A stretch of DNA of 64,000 bases from the NCBI RefSeq assembly GCF_000740675.1, contig NZ_JPXI01000042.1, forward strand, positions 434,001 to 498,000, written 5' to 3'. The notes under the pieces were generated by a model. It saw only the letters and a list, made by a program, of their open reading frames with translations, had not been told where the DNA came from and did not search any database. This DNA comes from Massilia sp. BSC265. GTDB lineage: Bacteria; Pseudomonadota; Gammaproteobacteria; Burkholderiales; Burkholderiaceae_D. Positions 50,801 through 58,215 of this stretch are shown one piece after another; within the stretch, counting starts at the first letter, position 1; every line of letters starts with the position of its first letter. The position numbers and the translations under genes are program-made.

Positions 50801-50831
50801 ACAGCAGGGCGAATAGGAACGGGATGTACAC
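47802..50831 (-). CDS. mshQ: MshQ-like large exported protein (DUF6701)
   Basis: A 1009-residue protein, first gene of the msh unit. It begins with a GTG and a hydrophobic export signal (RRWLPALALVLAGLPGSGAAQA). Residues about 120-320 form repeated short strands alternating 'GNV/GSV' and 'MGSGNTV' (TITGNV, STVSGSV, STVNGNI, NTVNGNV, NTVDGSV), a bactofilin-like beta-helix pattern. The C-terminal two-thirds is the DUF6701 region with many cysteines, ending STFGVYTPENRRIIHVREVF-like. In MSHA loci this gene is the likely surface or tip adhesin. No strong ribosome-binding site is seen before the GTG. Confidence 0.85.
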   Translation of the reverse strand: MYIPFLFALLFAGQSPLRHQAWRRWLPALALVLAGLPGSGAAQAAVFHFDGRQVGGCTLSDKEYSCPSASAINGNDEVIIASGYTLKVNNSFAFGWNQSLVMRAGSRLVFTGSFSLADMNPDKLDVTGGSIAVGGTFYMGSSAQSMTADVSANAIQLGSARVTINGNLTAQGTLAISSGSKITGNVSGASITASPSTTITGNVIASSKFTLGSGSTVSGSVTAPMFDMLASNSTVNGNITAATSFTMGSGNTVNGNVSTGVFDMQASGSRIKGSVTAATRISMGSGNTVDGSVDTGDLLLQSSNALITGNASVNWATLESAGRIAGTIFCKKGTTAGKCDCVTNNSGFPVNTANGPRCEGPAASQGLRRFLITHDGEGDTCLSEKITVTACANATCTAPHFAGTVSARLLGQDFTIAANAGSAVIDFIRIAAGSVELDVTGATVTPENARECYRTSNNTNSCTMNFTGGTKLKLSVPPHAADAAGVMATLEAVRANDDNSACIAAFQNQSPSVSYACSYGKPKTGTLAPVLGGAALACTPGTTNKITTAFNNNGSAQVSYRYADAGEIRLSAVIDDPRGKASGEGSAVTAPASFLIEPVAGPIRAGAAFALKLTARNLAGATTRNFDTQALNDALATGHAVSLGVECHAQGGNRRSLTAAAPVFSAGVASVAATWPDVGNIDLNASLSGFLGTSLGASGSTNTAGAGNCSGSVGRFIPAYFEVALAAPRSIYYAGEPFPLRVSAMNKAGAVTANYSALRGLSEPLALAANDKTGTAFAAPPGGLSTVTVGADKFSDGVALLELSYVFTPAPRAPAQIRLRAGNGKPAPLDVSSATPAAAEDSAMPIIRSGRLRIGNRFGGLKSTLSVPVTAEYWTGKSWLLHSDDNATLIPRDAFGFKPASAGMTVERAIPGSGLKLVNGAAAFDLRVTAGGSGPVDIAANLGNGKQDNACIGNQAGTGKESAGAGMAWLRSITTGCGTSEPRDPNGRATFGVYTPENRRIIHVREVFN

Positions 50832-50966
50832 GGCTGGACCTGCACTGAAGCATGGAGGTCCAAGTGTGCATCAGATGCCTGTTTGTAACAATAAATATTT
50901 CACGCTGGAAACAATCGTAGGGGTACGAAAGCAACACCGGGGGGCGCCGGTTCCCGCGCAAGGGCC

Positions 50967-52646
50967 TCAGGCGGCGATCGCCGCGTCGCCCGTGCCCGCG
51001 ATCGCCAGGTGGCGGTTCACCGCCGACAGCACCGCGCGGAACGAGGCCGTCACGATATTGCTGTCGATGCCGACGCCGAACAGGGTCTGGCCGCTGCCCA
51101 CCCGCAGCTCGACGTAGCAGGCGGCGCGGGCGTCGGCGCCGCGGCCGATCGCGTGCTCGTGGTAGTCCATCAGGCGGATGTCCAGGCCGAGCGCGTTCAC
51201 GAAAGCGTCGATCGGGCCGTTGCCGCTGCCTTGCAGGGACTGCGGCGCGTGGTTGCGCGCCACGTCCAGCTCGATCTGCACGCCGTGCGCGCTGTCCTCG
51301 AGCATGCGGTGCGCCATGTACTCGTACGGCGTGTCCTGCTCCAGGTATTCGCGCGAGAACAGCGCATGGATGCTTGCTGCGGCGATTTCGCGGCCGGTTG
51401 AATCGGCCACGCGCTGCACCGCGCGCGAGAACTCGATCTGCAGGCGGCGCGGCAGCTCCAGGCCGTATTCCTGCTGCAGCAGGTAGGCCATGCCGCCCTT
51501 GCCGGACTGGCTGTTGACGCGGATGACGGCGTCGTAGCTGCGGCCCAGGTCGGCCGGGTCGATCGGCAGGTAGGGTACTTCCCAGATCGCATCGGCTTGT
51601 TGCACGGCGAAGCCTTTCTTGATGGCGTCCTGGTGCGAGCCGGAGAAGGCGGTGAAGACCAGGTCGCCCGCATACGGGTGGCGCGGGTGCACGGGCAGCT
51701 GGTTGCATTCCTCCACCAGCTGGCGCACCGCGTCGATGTCCGAGAAGTCCAGCCCCGGGTCGACGCCCTGGGTGTAGAGGTTCATCGCCAGCGTCACCAG
51801 GTCGACGTTGCCGGTGCGCTCGCCGTTGCCGAACAGGCAGCCTTCGACGCGGTCGGCGCCGGCCATCACGGCCAGCTCGGCCGCCGCCACGGCGGTGCCG
51901 CGGTCGTTATGCGGGTGCACGCTGATGATGAGCGTTTCGCGGCGCTCGAGGTGGCGGCACATCCATTCGATCTGGTCGGCGTAGACGTTGGGCGTGCTGG
52001 CCTCCACGGTGGAGGGCAGGTTGACGATCATCTTGTTGTCGACGGTCGGCTGCCACACGGCGCTCACGGCATCCACGATCCGCTTCGAGAAATCGAGCTC
52101 GGTGGTGGAGAAGGATTCGGGCGAATACTCGAGGCCCCACTGCGTCTGCGGATGCCGGGCCACCAGTTCCTTGATCAGCTGGGTGCCCTTCACCGCGATC
52201 TGCACGATCTCCTCGCGTTCCATGCCGAAGACCACGCGGCGGAACACCGGCGCCACCGAGTTGTAGACGTGGACGATGGCTTTCTTCGCGCCGACTGCGG
52301 ATTCCACCGTACGGCGGATCAGCTCGTCGCGCGCCTGGGTCAGCACGATGATGGTCACGTCGTCCGGGATGCGGTCTTCCTCGACCAGCATGCGCACGAA
52401 GTCGAAGTCGGTCTGCGATGCCGAAGGGAAGCCGACCTCGATCTCCTTGATGCCGATTTTCACCAGCATCTCGAAGAAGCGCAGCTTCTTCTCCGGGCTC
52501 ATCGGCTCGATCAGGGCCTGGTTACCGTCGCGCAGGTCGGTGCTCATCCAGATCGGCGGACGGGTGATGCTGCGGCTCGGCCACTGGCGGTCGGCCAGCT
52601 GGACGGCGGGGAAGGGACGGTATTTGGCGGCGGGGTTCTTCAGCAT
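50967..52646 (-). CDS. leuA: 2-isopropylmalate synthase
   Basis: First committed enzyme of leucine synthesis: condenses acetyl-CoA with 2-ketoisovalerate. The 559-residue protein has the DRE-TIM catalytic barrel (MSTDLRDGNQALIEP) with metal histidines in ISVHPHNDRGTAVAAAELAVMAG, and the C-terminal LeuA allosteric dimer domain (SIHALFSREYLEQDTP...ELRVGSGQTLFGVGIDSNIVTASF) that mediates leucine feedback. The ATG at 52646 is preceded by AGGAGAAACGAA. A leader peptide with a run of leucine codons lies 80 bases upstream, implying transcription attenuation. It is a single gene, unlinked to leuBCD here. Confidence 0.96.
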   Translation of the reverse strand: MLKNPAAKYRPFPAVQLADRQWPSRSITRPPIWMSTDLRDGNQALIEPMSPEKKLRFFEMLVKIGIKEIEVGFPSASQTDFDFVRMLVEEDRIPDDVTIIVLTQARDELIRRTVESAVGAKKAIVHVYNSVAPVFRRVVFGMEREEIVQIAVKGTQLIKELVARHPQTQWGLEYSPESFSTTELDFSKRIVDAVSAVWQPTVDNKMIVNLPSTVEASTPNVYADQIEWMCRHLERRETLIISVHPHNDRGTAVAAAELAVMAGADRVEGCLFGNGERTGNVDLVTLAMNLYTQGVDPGLDFSDIDAVRQLVEECNQLPVHPRHPYAGDLVFTAFSGSHQDAIKKGFAVQQADAIWEVPYLPIDPADLGRSYDAVIRVNSQSGKGGMAYLLQQEYGLELPRRLQIEFSRAVQRVADSTGREIAAASIHALFSREYLEQDTPYEYMAHRMLEDSAHGVQIELDVARNHAPQSLQGSGNGPIDAFVNALGLDIRLMDYHEHAIGRGADARAACYVELRVGSGQTLFGVGIDSNIVTASFRAVLSAVNRHLAIAGTGDAAIAA

Positions 52647-52725
52647 TTCGTTTCTCCTGATTGCGTGACACGACGGGCCCGGGTGGGGCAGGTGTGGCGG
52701 CAGGCTGCCGGACGGGCCACGAACG

Positions 52726-52842
52726 CTAGGCCCGGCAACCGGTCGGTAGCTTTAGCAGGAGACGAAACTGCGCGCGCGCGCCTTGCGCCAGCTGGGTGCT
52801 GGTGGCGGGGAACGACGGGGTGTGGAACGGAATCTTGGACAT
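52726..52842 (-). CDS. leuL: Putative leu leader peptide (attenuation)
   Basis: A 38-codon frame between the leuA start and its promoter, preceded by AAGGAAAG seven bases before its ATG. Near its end the codons CGT CTC CTG CTA AAG CTA encode Arg-Leu-Leu-Leu-Lys-Leu; CTA is rare in this high-GC genome. Stems downstream include GGGCC...GGCCC over its stop and CGGCAG/CTGCCG. Slow reading of the Leu run under starvation would expose or hide leuA translation or a terminator; no T-rich terminator is seen, so the mechanism may be Rho-dependent or translational. Strong candidate but unproven. Confidence 0.6.
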   Translation of the reverse strand: MSKIPFHTPSFPATSTQLAQGARAQFRLLLKLPTGCRA

Positions 52843-53052
52843 CGGTACAACTTTCCTTGACTGCTTGTGGGCCGGCTGGGGTGCCGGGGCGTACGGCGGA
52901 TTTACGCGCGCGAATTACGCAACTGATAGCAGGGCTGCCAGCGATAGCGCGCCGGCGGCAGGTAGGGAAGTCGACAGATGCAGGTGGAAGAACATGCAAT
53001 CCACTCTAAAAGAGGAGTTGGCCGCCTGTCAAGCAGAAATTTGTGCGGTGCA

Positions 53053-53173
53053 GTAGGGTGGGCGGCTTGTCCGCCCACGCGGCGATCGTTACCGGCTCCG
53101 ATATCGTGCCGATGATCTTGCTGCAAACAATACCGCGTGGGCGGGAAAACATGTTTTCCCCCGCCCACCCTAC
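53053..53173. repeat. Composite palindromic dispersed repeat, copy 2
   Basis: A 121-base element with terminal inverted repeats GTAGGGTGGGCGG / CCGCCCACCCTAC, an inner GGGCGG-N5-CCGCCC hairpin and a large stem CGTGGGCGGGAAAAC...TTTTCCCCCGCCCAC. The same core motif appears at 5423-5513 and 54646-54661. The stop codon of the beta-lactamase gene lies inside the right end (53170-53172), so the repeat forms the 3' boundary of that gene. Confidence 0.75.
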
Positions 53174-53934
53174 AACTTCTCCAGCAGCCCCGGCAGTTCC
53201 TTGATGAAGGCATCGCGCACGCGCAGCCCGGCGCGGCCGCCGGGCTCGCGCTGCGCATCCTGCACCAGCCGCGCGAACACGATCGTGCGCTTGCCGTCGC
53301 TGGTCCAGCCCACCAGCCAGCCGTGCGGCAGCGCGCCCGGCTCGGACCCGCTGCCGGTCTTCGCATACAGGTCCCAGCCGTTGCGCAGCCGCGGATAGTG
53401 CATGAGGGAAGCCGTCATGTCGACCGCCTTGCTGGAAACCGGCAGGGTGCGGTTGACCAGCTTGCGCAGGAACACCGCCTGCTCGTCGGCCGAGATCTTC
53501 AGCGAGCTGCCCAGCCAGGCCTGGGTCAGTCCGCCGGCAGCGTCGCGGTTGCCGTAGTCGAAGCGGTCGAGGTAGGACTGGAAGCGCTCTGCGCCGAGCC
53601 GGGTCGTGAGCTGCTGCGAATACCAGACCACCGAGTGCTTCATCCACGCGGCCGGACCGGTCGTGCTGCGCCATTCCGGCAGCCAGTCGACGTAGCCTTC
53701 GCGGAAGGGCAGCTGCGGCGTGTTTTCATCGGCCAGGATGCCGCTGTCGTAGCCCATCAGGCTGATCGCCACCTTGAAGGTCGAGGCGGGCGTGACGCGC
53801 TGTTCGCACTGGCCTTCGCGTACCAGCGCCCTGCCGGTGGCGGCATCGACCAGCAGGGTGCAGCGGATCGCGTCCTGGGCTGCGCCCGGCAGGGCCACAC
53901 CGGCCAGCAGGACCAGCGTCATCAGGGATTTCAT
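53170..53934 (-). CDS. Class D (OXA-type) beta-lactamase
   Basis: A 254-residue periplasmic serine beta-lactamase with signal peptide (MKSLMTLVLLAGVALPGAAQ). Class D active-site motifs are complete: Ser51-Thr-Phe-Lys54 (STFK), Ser101-Val-Val (SxV), Tyr127-Gly-Asn (YGN) and Lys192-Thr-Gly (KTG). The conserved WFD/YFD-like tryptophan region GYVDWLPEW and HGWLVGW are present. It hydrolyses beta-lactams; the spectrum cannot be predicted from sequence. It stands alone with no integron or transposon nearby, so it looks chromosomal and intrinsic. Confidence 0.95.
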   Translation of the reverse strand: MKSLMTLVLLAGVALPGAAQDAIRCTLLVDAATGRALVREGQCEQRVTPASTFKVAISLMGYDSGILADENTPQLPFREGYVDWLPEWRSTTGPAAWMKHSVVWYSQQLTTRLGAERFQSYLDRFDYGNRDAAGGLTQAWLGSSLKISADEQAVFLRKLVNRTLPVSSKAVDMTASLMHYPRLRNGWDLYAKTGSGSEPGALPHGWLVGWTSDGKRTIVFARLVQDAQREPGGRAGLRVRDAFIKELPGLLEKL

Positions 53935-54284
53935 GTTGTCGATCCTCCATCAAAGCAAGCAGTATAGCAATCAGACAATACTTGAGTGGTCGAGCTTTCT
54001 GCGCCGCAGCACTATTACTGGTATACTGGAGGCCAGTCGTCGAAGCAGCGCTTCCGACTTTCTCCGGCCCGCAGCGCCAACATCACCGCCGCACCGCGCT
54101 ACGCCGCCGCCCAAGCCTCCGCCCCTGCTCGCCACCCGCAGGCTGCGCGCTTCCCTTTCTCCAACCCTGGCTTCGGCCGGGCCAGCATCAGAATCGACGC
54201 CGCCATGCTTCGCCGGGCGGTGCAACCGACGCTTTACCACCCGTGCGCCGCGCGGGCTGATATCCACGCATGAGGAGCATGAAC
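53935..54284. other. Spacer between beta-lactamase and infA
   Basis: A 350-base divergent region serving both genes; the infA side has a long GC-rich leader of about 250 bases after a promoter-like site. Short overlapping frames of up to 95 codons run through it but lack homology and are not accepted. Confidence 0.5.
54019..54027 (+). promoter_or_regulatory. Extended -10 promoter candidate for infA
   Basis: TGGTATACT contains the TGn extension and a TATACT -10 box, about 255 bases before the infA start. No good -35 is present at 17 bases, which is compatible with an extended -10 promoter. Confidence 0.4.
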
Positions 54285-54548
54285 ATGGCCAAAGAAGAAC
54301 TGATCGAAATGAACGGACTGGTGTCCGAAATCCTGCCTGAGATGCGTTTTCGTGTTGAACTCGACAACGGCCACAAGCTGATCGCCTACACCTCGGGTCG
54401 CATGAAGAAGAACCACATCCGCATCCTGGCGGGCGACCGCGTCACGCTGGAAATGTCGCCGTACGACCTGAACAAGGCCCGTATCACGTTCCGTCACATT
54501 GAAAACCGTGGTCCTTCGGGTCCGCGTCCGGCGCCGCGCCGCCGCTGA
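54285..54548 (+). CDS. infA: Translation initiation factor IF-1 (87-residue form)
   Basis: An OB-fold protein that occupies the ribosomal A site during initiation. Core: MAKEELIEMNGLVSEILPEMRFRVELDNGHKLIAYTSGRMKKNHIRILAGDRVTLEMSPYDLNKARITFRH. Most IF-1 proteins have 72 residues; this one has an extra tail ENRGPSGPRPAPRRR, giving 87. Betaproteobacteria often carry two infA genes, and the longer, tailed paralogue is this type. The start at 54285 follows GAGGAGCATGAAC; upstream ATGs at 54270 and 54279 are less likely. Confidence 0.93.
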   Translation: MAKEELIEMNGLVSEILPEMRFRVELDNGHKLIAYTSGRMKKNHIRILAGDRVTLEMSPYDLNKARITFRHIENRGPSGPRPAPRRR

Positions 54549-54645
54549 TTCATCCGGGCCTGCGCAATGCAGGCGTGCGCTTCCCGCAAGGGGAGCGCGC
54601 ATACCAGGAAGCTGGCCTCGCACCTCGCAAGGCGCTCGCGATGGA

Positions 54646-54661
54646 CGCCCACCCTACGAAA
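54646..54661. repeat. Partial copy of the dispersed repeat core
   Basis: CGCCCACCCTACGAAA, identical to bases within the repeat at 5423-5513. It is a half-element only, lying between infA and the helicase gene. Confidence 0.6.
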
Positions 54662-54733
54662 TCCAATGGTGCTGGCAACAACCATGATCGGCCTTACAAT
54701 GTTTCTATCTAAAAAACAGGCACCCGTCGATCC

Positions 54734-56362
54734 ATGGCCCATATCCATCCTGCCGGCTGGCGCGAGATGTCCGTCACCGGTTCCGCCGCGCGTGAAATCG
54801 AAACCCTCGCGCTCCTCGAGAAGCGCCTGCTAGATACGCCCTACGAGATCTACCACGGCGTCCACTGGACCAACGTCGAGCACGGCTTCTCGGCCTACGG
54901 CGACATCGACTTCATCATCGTCGCCCCGAACGGCAGGCTGCTGCTGATCGAGCAGATCGCCGGCTTTCTCAACGAGAGCAAGGATGGCCTGGTCAAGAAC
55001 TACCAGGGCAAGCCGCGCAAGATCCGCCACCAGATCCTGCACACCATCGAAGGCTTCGCCAAGCGCTACCAGGGCGAACTGTCGATCGACTACCTGCTGT
55101 ACTGCCCCGACTACATCGTCAAGGACCCGCAGCAGGCCGGCATCGACCCCAGCCACATCATCGACGCCACCACCAAGGGCCGCCTGGGCGCGAAGATCAG
55201 GGAAATCCTGCCGGTCACCGTGCGCACCGAGGAATTCGACCGGGTCACCCGCTACCTCGGCGACACCCTGAGCCTGCGCCCCGACCCGAGCTCGATGATC
55301 GGCTGCGCCACGCAGATGGTCACGCGACTGTCCGGCGGCCTGGCCACCTGGGCGCGCCGGCTCGAATTCACGCCTTACCGCCTGCGCGTGATGGGCACCG
55401 CCGGCAGCGGCAAGACCCAGCTGGCGCTGGCGGAATACACGGCCGCCATCGATGCGGGCCTGCGCCCGCTCTACGTCTGCTTCAACCGCCCGCTGGCCGA
55501 CCACATCGAGCGCCTGGTGCCCGCGGGTGGACGGGTCGCCAACTTCCACGAGCTGTGCGACGCCTGGCTGCGCGCCCAGGGCAAGACGCCCGACTACGGC
55601 TCGCCCACCGTGTGGGCCGAGATCGAAGGTGCGCTGGTGGAAGCCGACCTGCCCGAGACCTGGCAGTACGACGTCGTCATCGTCGACGAGGGCCAGGATT
55701 TTTCAATCGTCTGGCGCGACATCGTGCTGCGCATGCTCAAGGAGGGCGGCCGCGCCATCTGGCTGGAAGACCCGGACCAGAACCTGTACGGCAAGGAGTC
55801 GGTGCCGCTGCCCGGCTGGGTGGTGCTGCACTCGAACACCAACTACCGCAGCCCGCGCGAGGTCGTGCAGATGCTGGGCTCGATCGGCGCCGTCAGCCAG
55901 CCGGTGGAGGCGGGCAGCCCGTTCAAGGGCGCCGACATCGAGGAGCTCACCTACCCGGAAGGCGACACCGAGGCCATGCTGTCCCAGACCCGGCGCGCCG
56001 TGACCCTGTGCCTGGCCGCGGGCTTCGGGCGCCAGGACATTGCGATCTGCTCCTTCCGCGGGAGGGAACGTTCAAGCATCCTCAAGCTCGATAAACTGAG
56101 CGACGCCCACACGCTGCGCTCCTTCACCGGCGCCTACGACCTGTTCGGCAACCCGGTATTCCGCGAGGGCGGGCTACTGGCCGAGTCGGTCTACCGCTTC
56201 AAGGGCCAGTCGGCGCCGGCGCTGATCTTCACCGAGATCGACTTCGAGGAGATGGACGAGCTCACGCTGAGAAAACTGTTCGTCGGCATGACCCGCGCGC
56301 GCCTGAAGCTGGTGCTGGTGATGAGCGAGCGCGCTTCGGTGCAGATACTCGACCGCATGTGA
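54734..56362 (+). CDS. NERD-like domain fused to a UvrD/SF1-type helicase core
   Basis: A 542-residue protein. Residues 30-170 resemble a nuclease-related (NERD) domain (YGDIDFIIVAPNGRLLLIEQIAGF), but the usual ExK is EQI, so nuclease activity is doubtful. Residues 215-540 are an SF1 helicase ATPase: Walker A GTAGSGKTQLAL, Walker B VVIVDEGQDF, motif IV-like SNTNYRSPREVVQML, motif V SVYRFKGQSAPALIF and motif VI RKLFVGMTRARLKLVLVMS. It may unwind or track nucleic acid, perhaps in repair or defence. It is conserved in related bacteria; no partner gene is evident nearby. Confidence 0.85.
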   Translation: MAHIHPAGWREMSVTGSAAREIETLALLEKRLLDTPYEIYHGVHWTNVEHGFSAYGDIDFIIVAPNGRLLLIEQIAGFLNESKDGLVKNYQGKPRKIRHQILHTIEGFAKRYQGELSIDYLLYCPDYIVKDPQQAGIDPSHIIDATTKGRLGAKIREILPVTVRTEEFDRVTRYLGDTLSLRPDPSSMIGCATQMVTRLSGGLATWARRLEFTPYRLRVMGTAGSGKTQLALAEYTAAIDAGLRPLYVCFNRPLADHIERLVPAGGRVANFHELCDAWLRAQGKTPDYGSPTVWAEIEGALVEADLPETWQYDVVIVDEGQDFSIVWRDIVLRMLKEGGRAIWLEDPDQNLYGKESVPLPGWVVLHSNTNYRSPREVVQMLGSIGAVSQPVEAGSPFKGADIEELTYPEGDTEAMLSQTRRAVTLCLAAGFGRQDIAICSFRGRERSSILKLDKLSDAHTLRSFTGAYDLFGNPVFREGGLLAESVYRFKGQSAPALIFTEIDFEEMDELTLRKLFVGMTRARLKLVLVMSERASVQILDRM

Positions 56363-56455
56363 CCCCGCATTTCATGCAGCCTTCATGAGGAATGCGCAAA
56401 ACCCGCCTGCTGTCGCGTGCTAGCATCTTGCAGATCGACTCACGGAGATGCCGAC

Positions 56456-57553
56456 ATGAAGAAACAGGAAGTGACGACCGTGGCGCGCAGGCGCCTGCGC
56501 CTGGTGTGCGCCTCGGCAGCCATGCTGCTGCTGGCCGCGTGCGGCGACCATCCGCCGAAAGACGACGATGAGGACGACGAGAAGCCGCCCGCGCAGACCG
56601 CCATCAGCATCGTCGCCGGCAGCGCGACTGAATCGGGCAGTACCAATGCCACCGGCACGGCGGCGCGCTTCAACGGCCCCACCGGCATCGCCATCGACGC
56701 CGCCGGCAACCTGTACGTGGCGGATACCGGGAACGATTCGATCCGCAAGATCACGCCGGCCGGCGCCGTCACCACCCTGGCCGGCTCTGCCAGCGCGAGC
56801 CAGTACGTCGACGGTCCCGGCGACCGCGCGCGCTTCGTCCAGCCGCTGGCGCTGGCGATCAACAGCAGCGGCACCCTGTTCGTCACCGACGAGATGCGCA
56901 TCCGCAGCATCACCAGCGCCGGCCAGGTGGCCACGGTGGCGACCATTCCGGTCGGCAGCAACGTCACCGCGGGCAGCATGCCGGCGCTGGTCCCGAAAGG
57001 GATCGCAGCCGACGCGCGCGACCACCTGCTGGTGACGAACGGGATCAGCACGCGCCGTATCGTTACCGGGGCGACGGGCATGCTGGAAGGCCCCGAGGTG
57101 GCCCAGGACCTGATGGGCACCCGCACCGCCGAAGCGCGCGGCGTGGCGACGGACAGCAACAACAACGTCTACGTGTTCGACCTGCAGCGCAGGATCAGCC
57201 GCACCTTCAATCCCTTGACCGTCAACGCCAACGTCCTGAACCCGTTGGCCGGCCAGCCGAACGGACGCGGCGCGCTCAATGGCACCGGCACCGCGGCGAC
57301 GTTCGAGGAAGTGGTGGCGCTGACGGTCGACCCGCAAGGCAATGTCTACGCGGCCGACGCGGTCAACAACCTGGTGCGCAAGATCACGCCGGAAGGCGTG
57401 GTGAGCACCATTGCCGGCACCACGCGCAACAGCACGCTGCAGACGGGGAACCTGCCGGGCAGCCTGGCGCCGATCCGGGGCATCACCAACGACGGCAAGG
57501 GCAACCTGTACGCAACCTCGGGCAACGCCGTCATCAAGATCAGGCTGCCGTAA
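56456..57553 (+). CDS. NHL-repeat lipoprotein
   Basis: A 365-residue exported lipoprotein: signal with lipobox LLLAAC (Cys near residue 29), then a short Asp/Glu/Lys-rich linker (PKDDDEDDEKPPAQ), then NHL-type beta-propeller repeats: GPTGIAIDAAGNLYVADTGNDSIRKITPAGAVTTLAG, with echoes PLALAINSSGTLFVTDE, EARGVATDSNNNVYVFD, VALTVDPQGNVYAADAVNNLVRKITPEG and IRGITNDGKGNLYATS. Such propellers act as binding scaffolds. The start at 56456 follows CGGAGATGCCGAC. Function unknown. Confidence 0.88.
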   Translation: MKKQEVTTVARRRLRLVCASAAMLLLAACGDHPPKDDDEDDEKPPAQTAISIVAGSATESGSTNATGTAARFNGPTGIAIDAAGNLYVADTGNDSIRKITPAGAVTTLAGSASASQYVDGPGDRARFVQPLALAINSSGTLFVTDEMRIRSITSAGQVATVATIPVGSNVTAGSMPALVPKGIAADARDHLLVTNGISTRRIVTGATGMLEGPEVAQDLMGTRTAEARGVATDSNNNVYVFDLQRRISRTFNPLTVNANVLNPLAGQPNGRGALNGTGTAATFEEVVALTVDPQGNVYAADAVNNLVRKITPEGVVSTIAGTTRNSTLQTGNLPGSLAPIRGITNDGKGNLYATSGNAVIKIRLP

Positions 57554-57578
57554 GCGGGCAGCGCCGCAGCGGCAAGGC

Positions 57579-58121
57579 TTAGTGGCCGATCGCCGCGGTG
57601 GCAACGCCCTGCGCCACGCTGTTCTTGCTGGTCGTGGTGGTGAGCGCGAACAGCGGCTTGCGCGGCGACTTGTCCGTGGACCACTCGTAGGCGACGGTGC
57701 TCTTCACGCCGTCCGGCCCTTTTTCCGAGGTATTGCGCTTGCGCTCGCTGCGGAATGGTTCGGGCGCCTTGCCCACCGTCTTTTCGAACATCGCCTGGGC
57801 CGTCGCGGCGGGCAGCGTCTTGGCGTACAGCGCGCACAGGTTCTTGTCCTGGTGGACGACCAGCACGAACTGGCCGTGCTGGCTCGGCACCGACCAGGCA
57901 GTGCCCTTGGCGCCCTGCAGGAACATGGCTGCAGCTTCGGCAGGCAGCTGGGGAAAGCTTGAGAGCTGCTTGCGCAGGCCGTCGAAGTCGTGCAGGTACT
58001 TCAGGCAGTGCGTGGAATAGATGTTCATGAAGGCTGCGGCCTGCTGTTCAGGTGCAGCGATAGCGATTGAAGACACCAAAATTCCTCCGAGTGTGATGGC
58101 GGCTTGACGAAGAAGTCGCAT
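57579..58121 (-). CDS. Small exported protein of unknown function
   Basis: A 180-residue protein with signal peptide (MRLLRQAAITLGGILVSSIAIAAPEQQ). Mature region: AFMNIYSTHCLKYLHDFDGLRKQLSSF..., a helical N-terminal half, and a C-terminal antiparallel-sheet-like half ending VAYEWSTDKSPRKPLFALTTTTSKN. Two cysteines (STHC, DKNLC) may pair. It is recognisably similar to small periplasmic proteins widespread in betaproteobacteria, but no function is known. The start at 58121 is chosen for the signal peptide; a longer start adds basic residues. Confidence 0.75.
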   Translation of the reverse strand: MRLLRQAAITLGGILVSSIAIAAPEQQAAAFMNIYSTHCLKYLHDFDGLRKQLSSFPQLPAEAAAMFLQGAKGTAWSVPSQHGQFVLVVHQDKNLCALYAKTLPAATAQAMFEKTVGKAPEPFRSERKRNTSEKGPDGVKSTVAYEWSTDKSPRKPLFALTTTTSKNSVAQGVATAAIGH

Positions 58122-58215
58122 GATCGTCGTACTCCGGCTGATTGCTGTACTTCTCACTATAGCAACTCAGCCCTGAAATCTCGGATTGCCTCAGGCAAAC
58201 GTACGCGAGGTAGGT

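Noticed and set aside
53986..54273. A 95-codon frame upstream of infA
   Set aside because: No homology, overlaps the probable promoter and leader, and other frames there are equally open.
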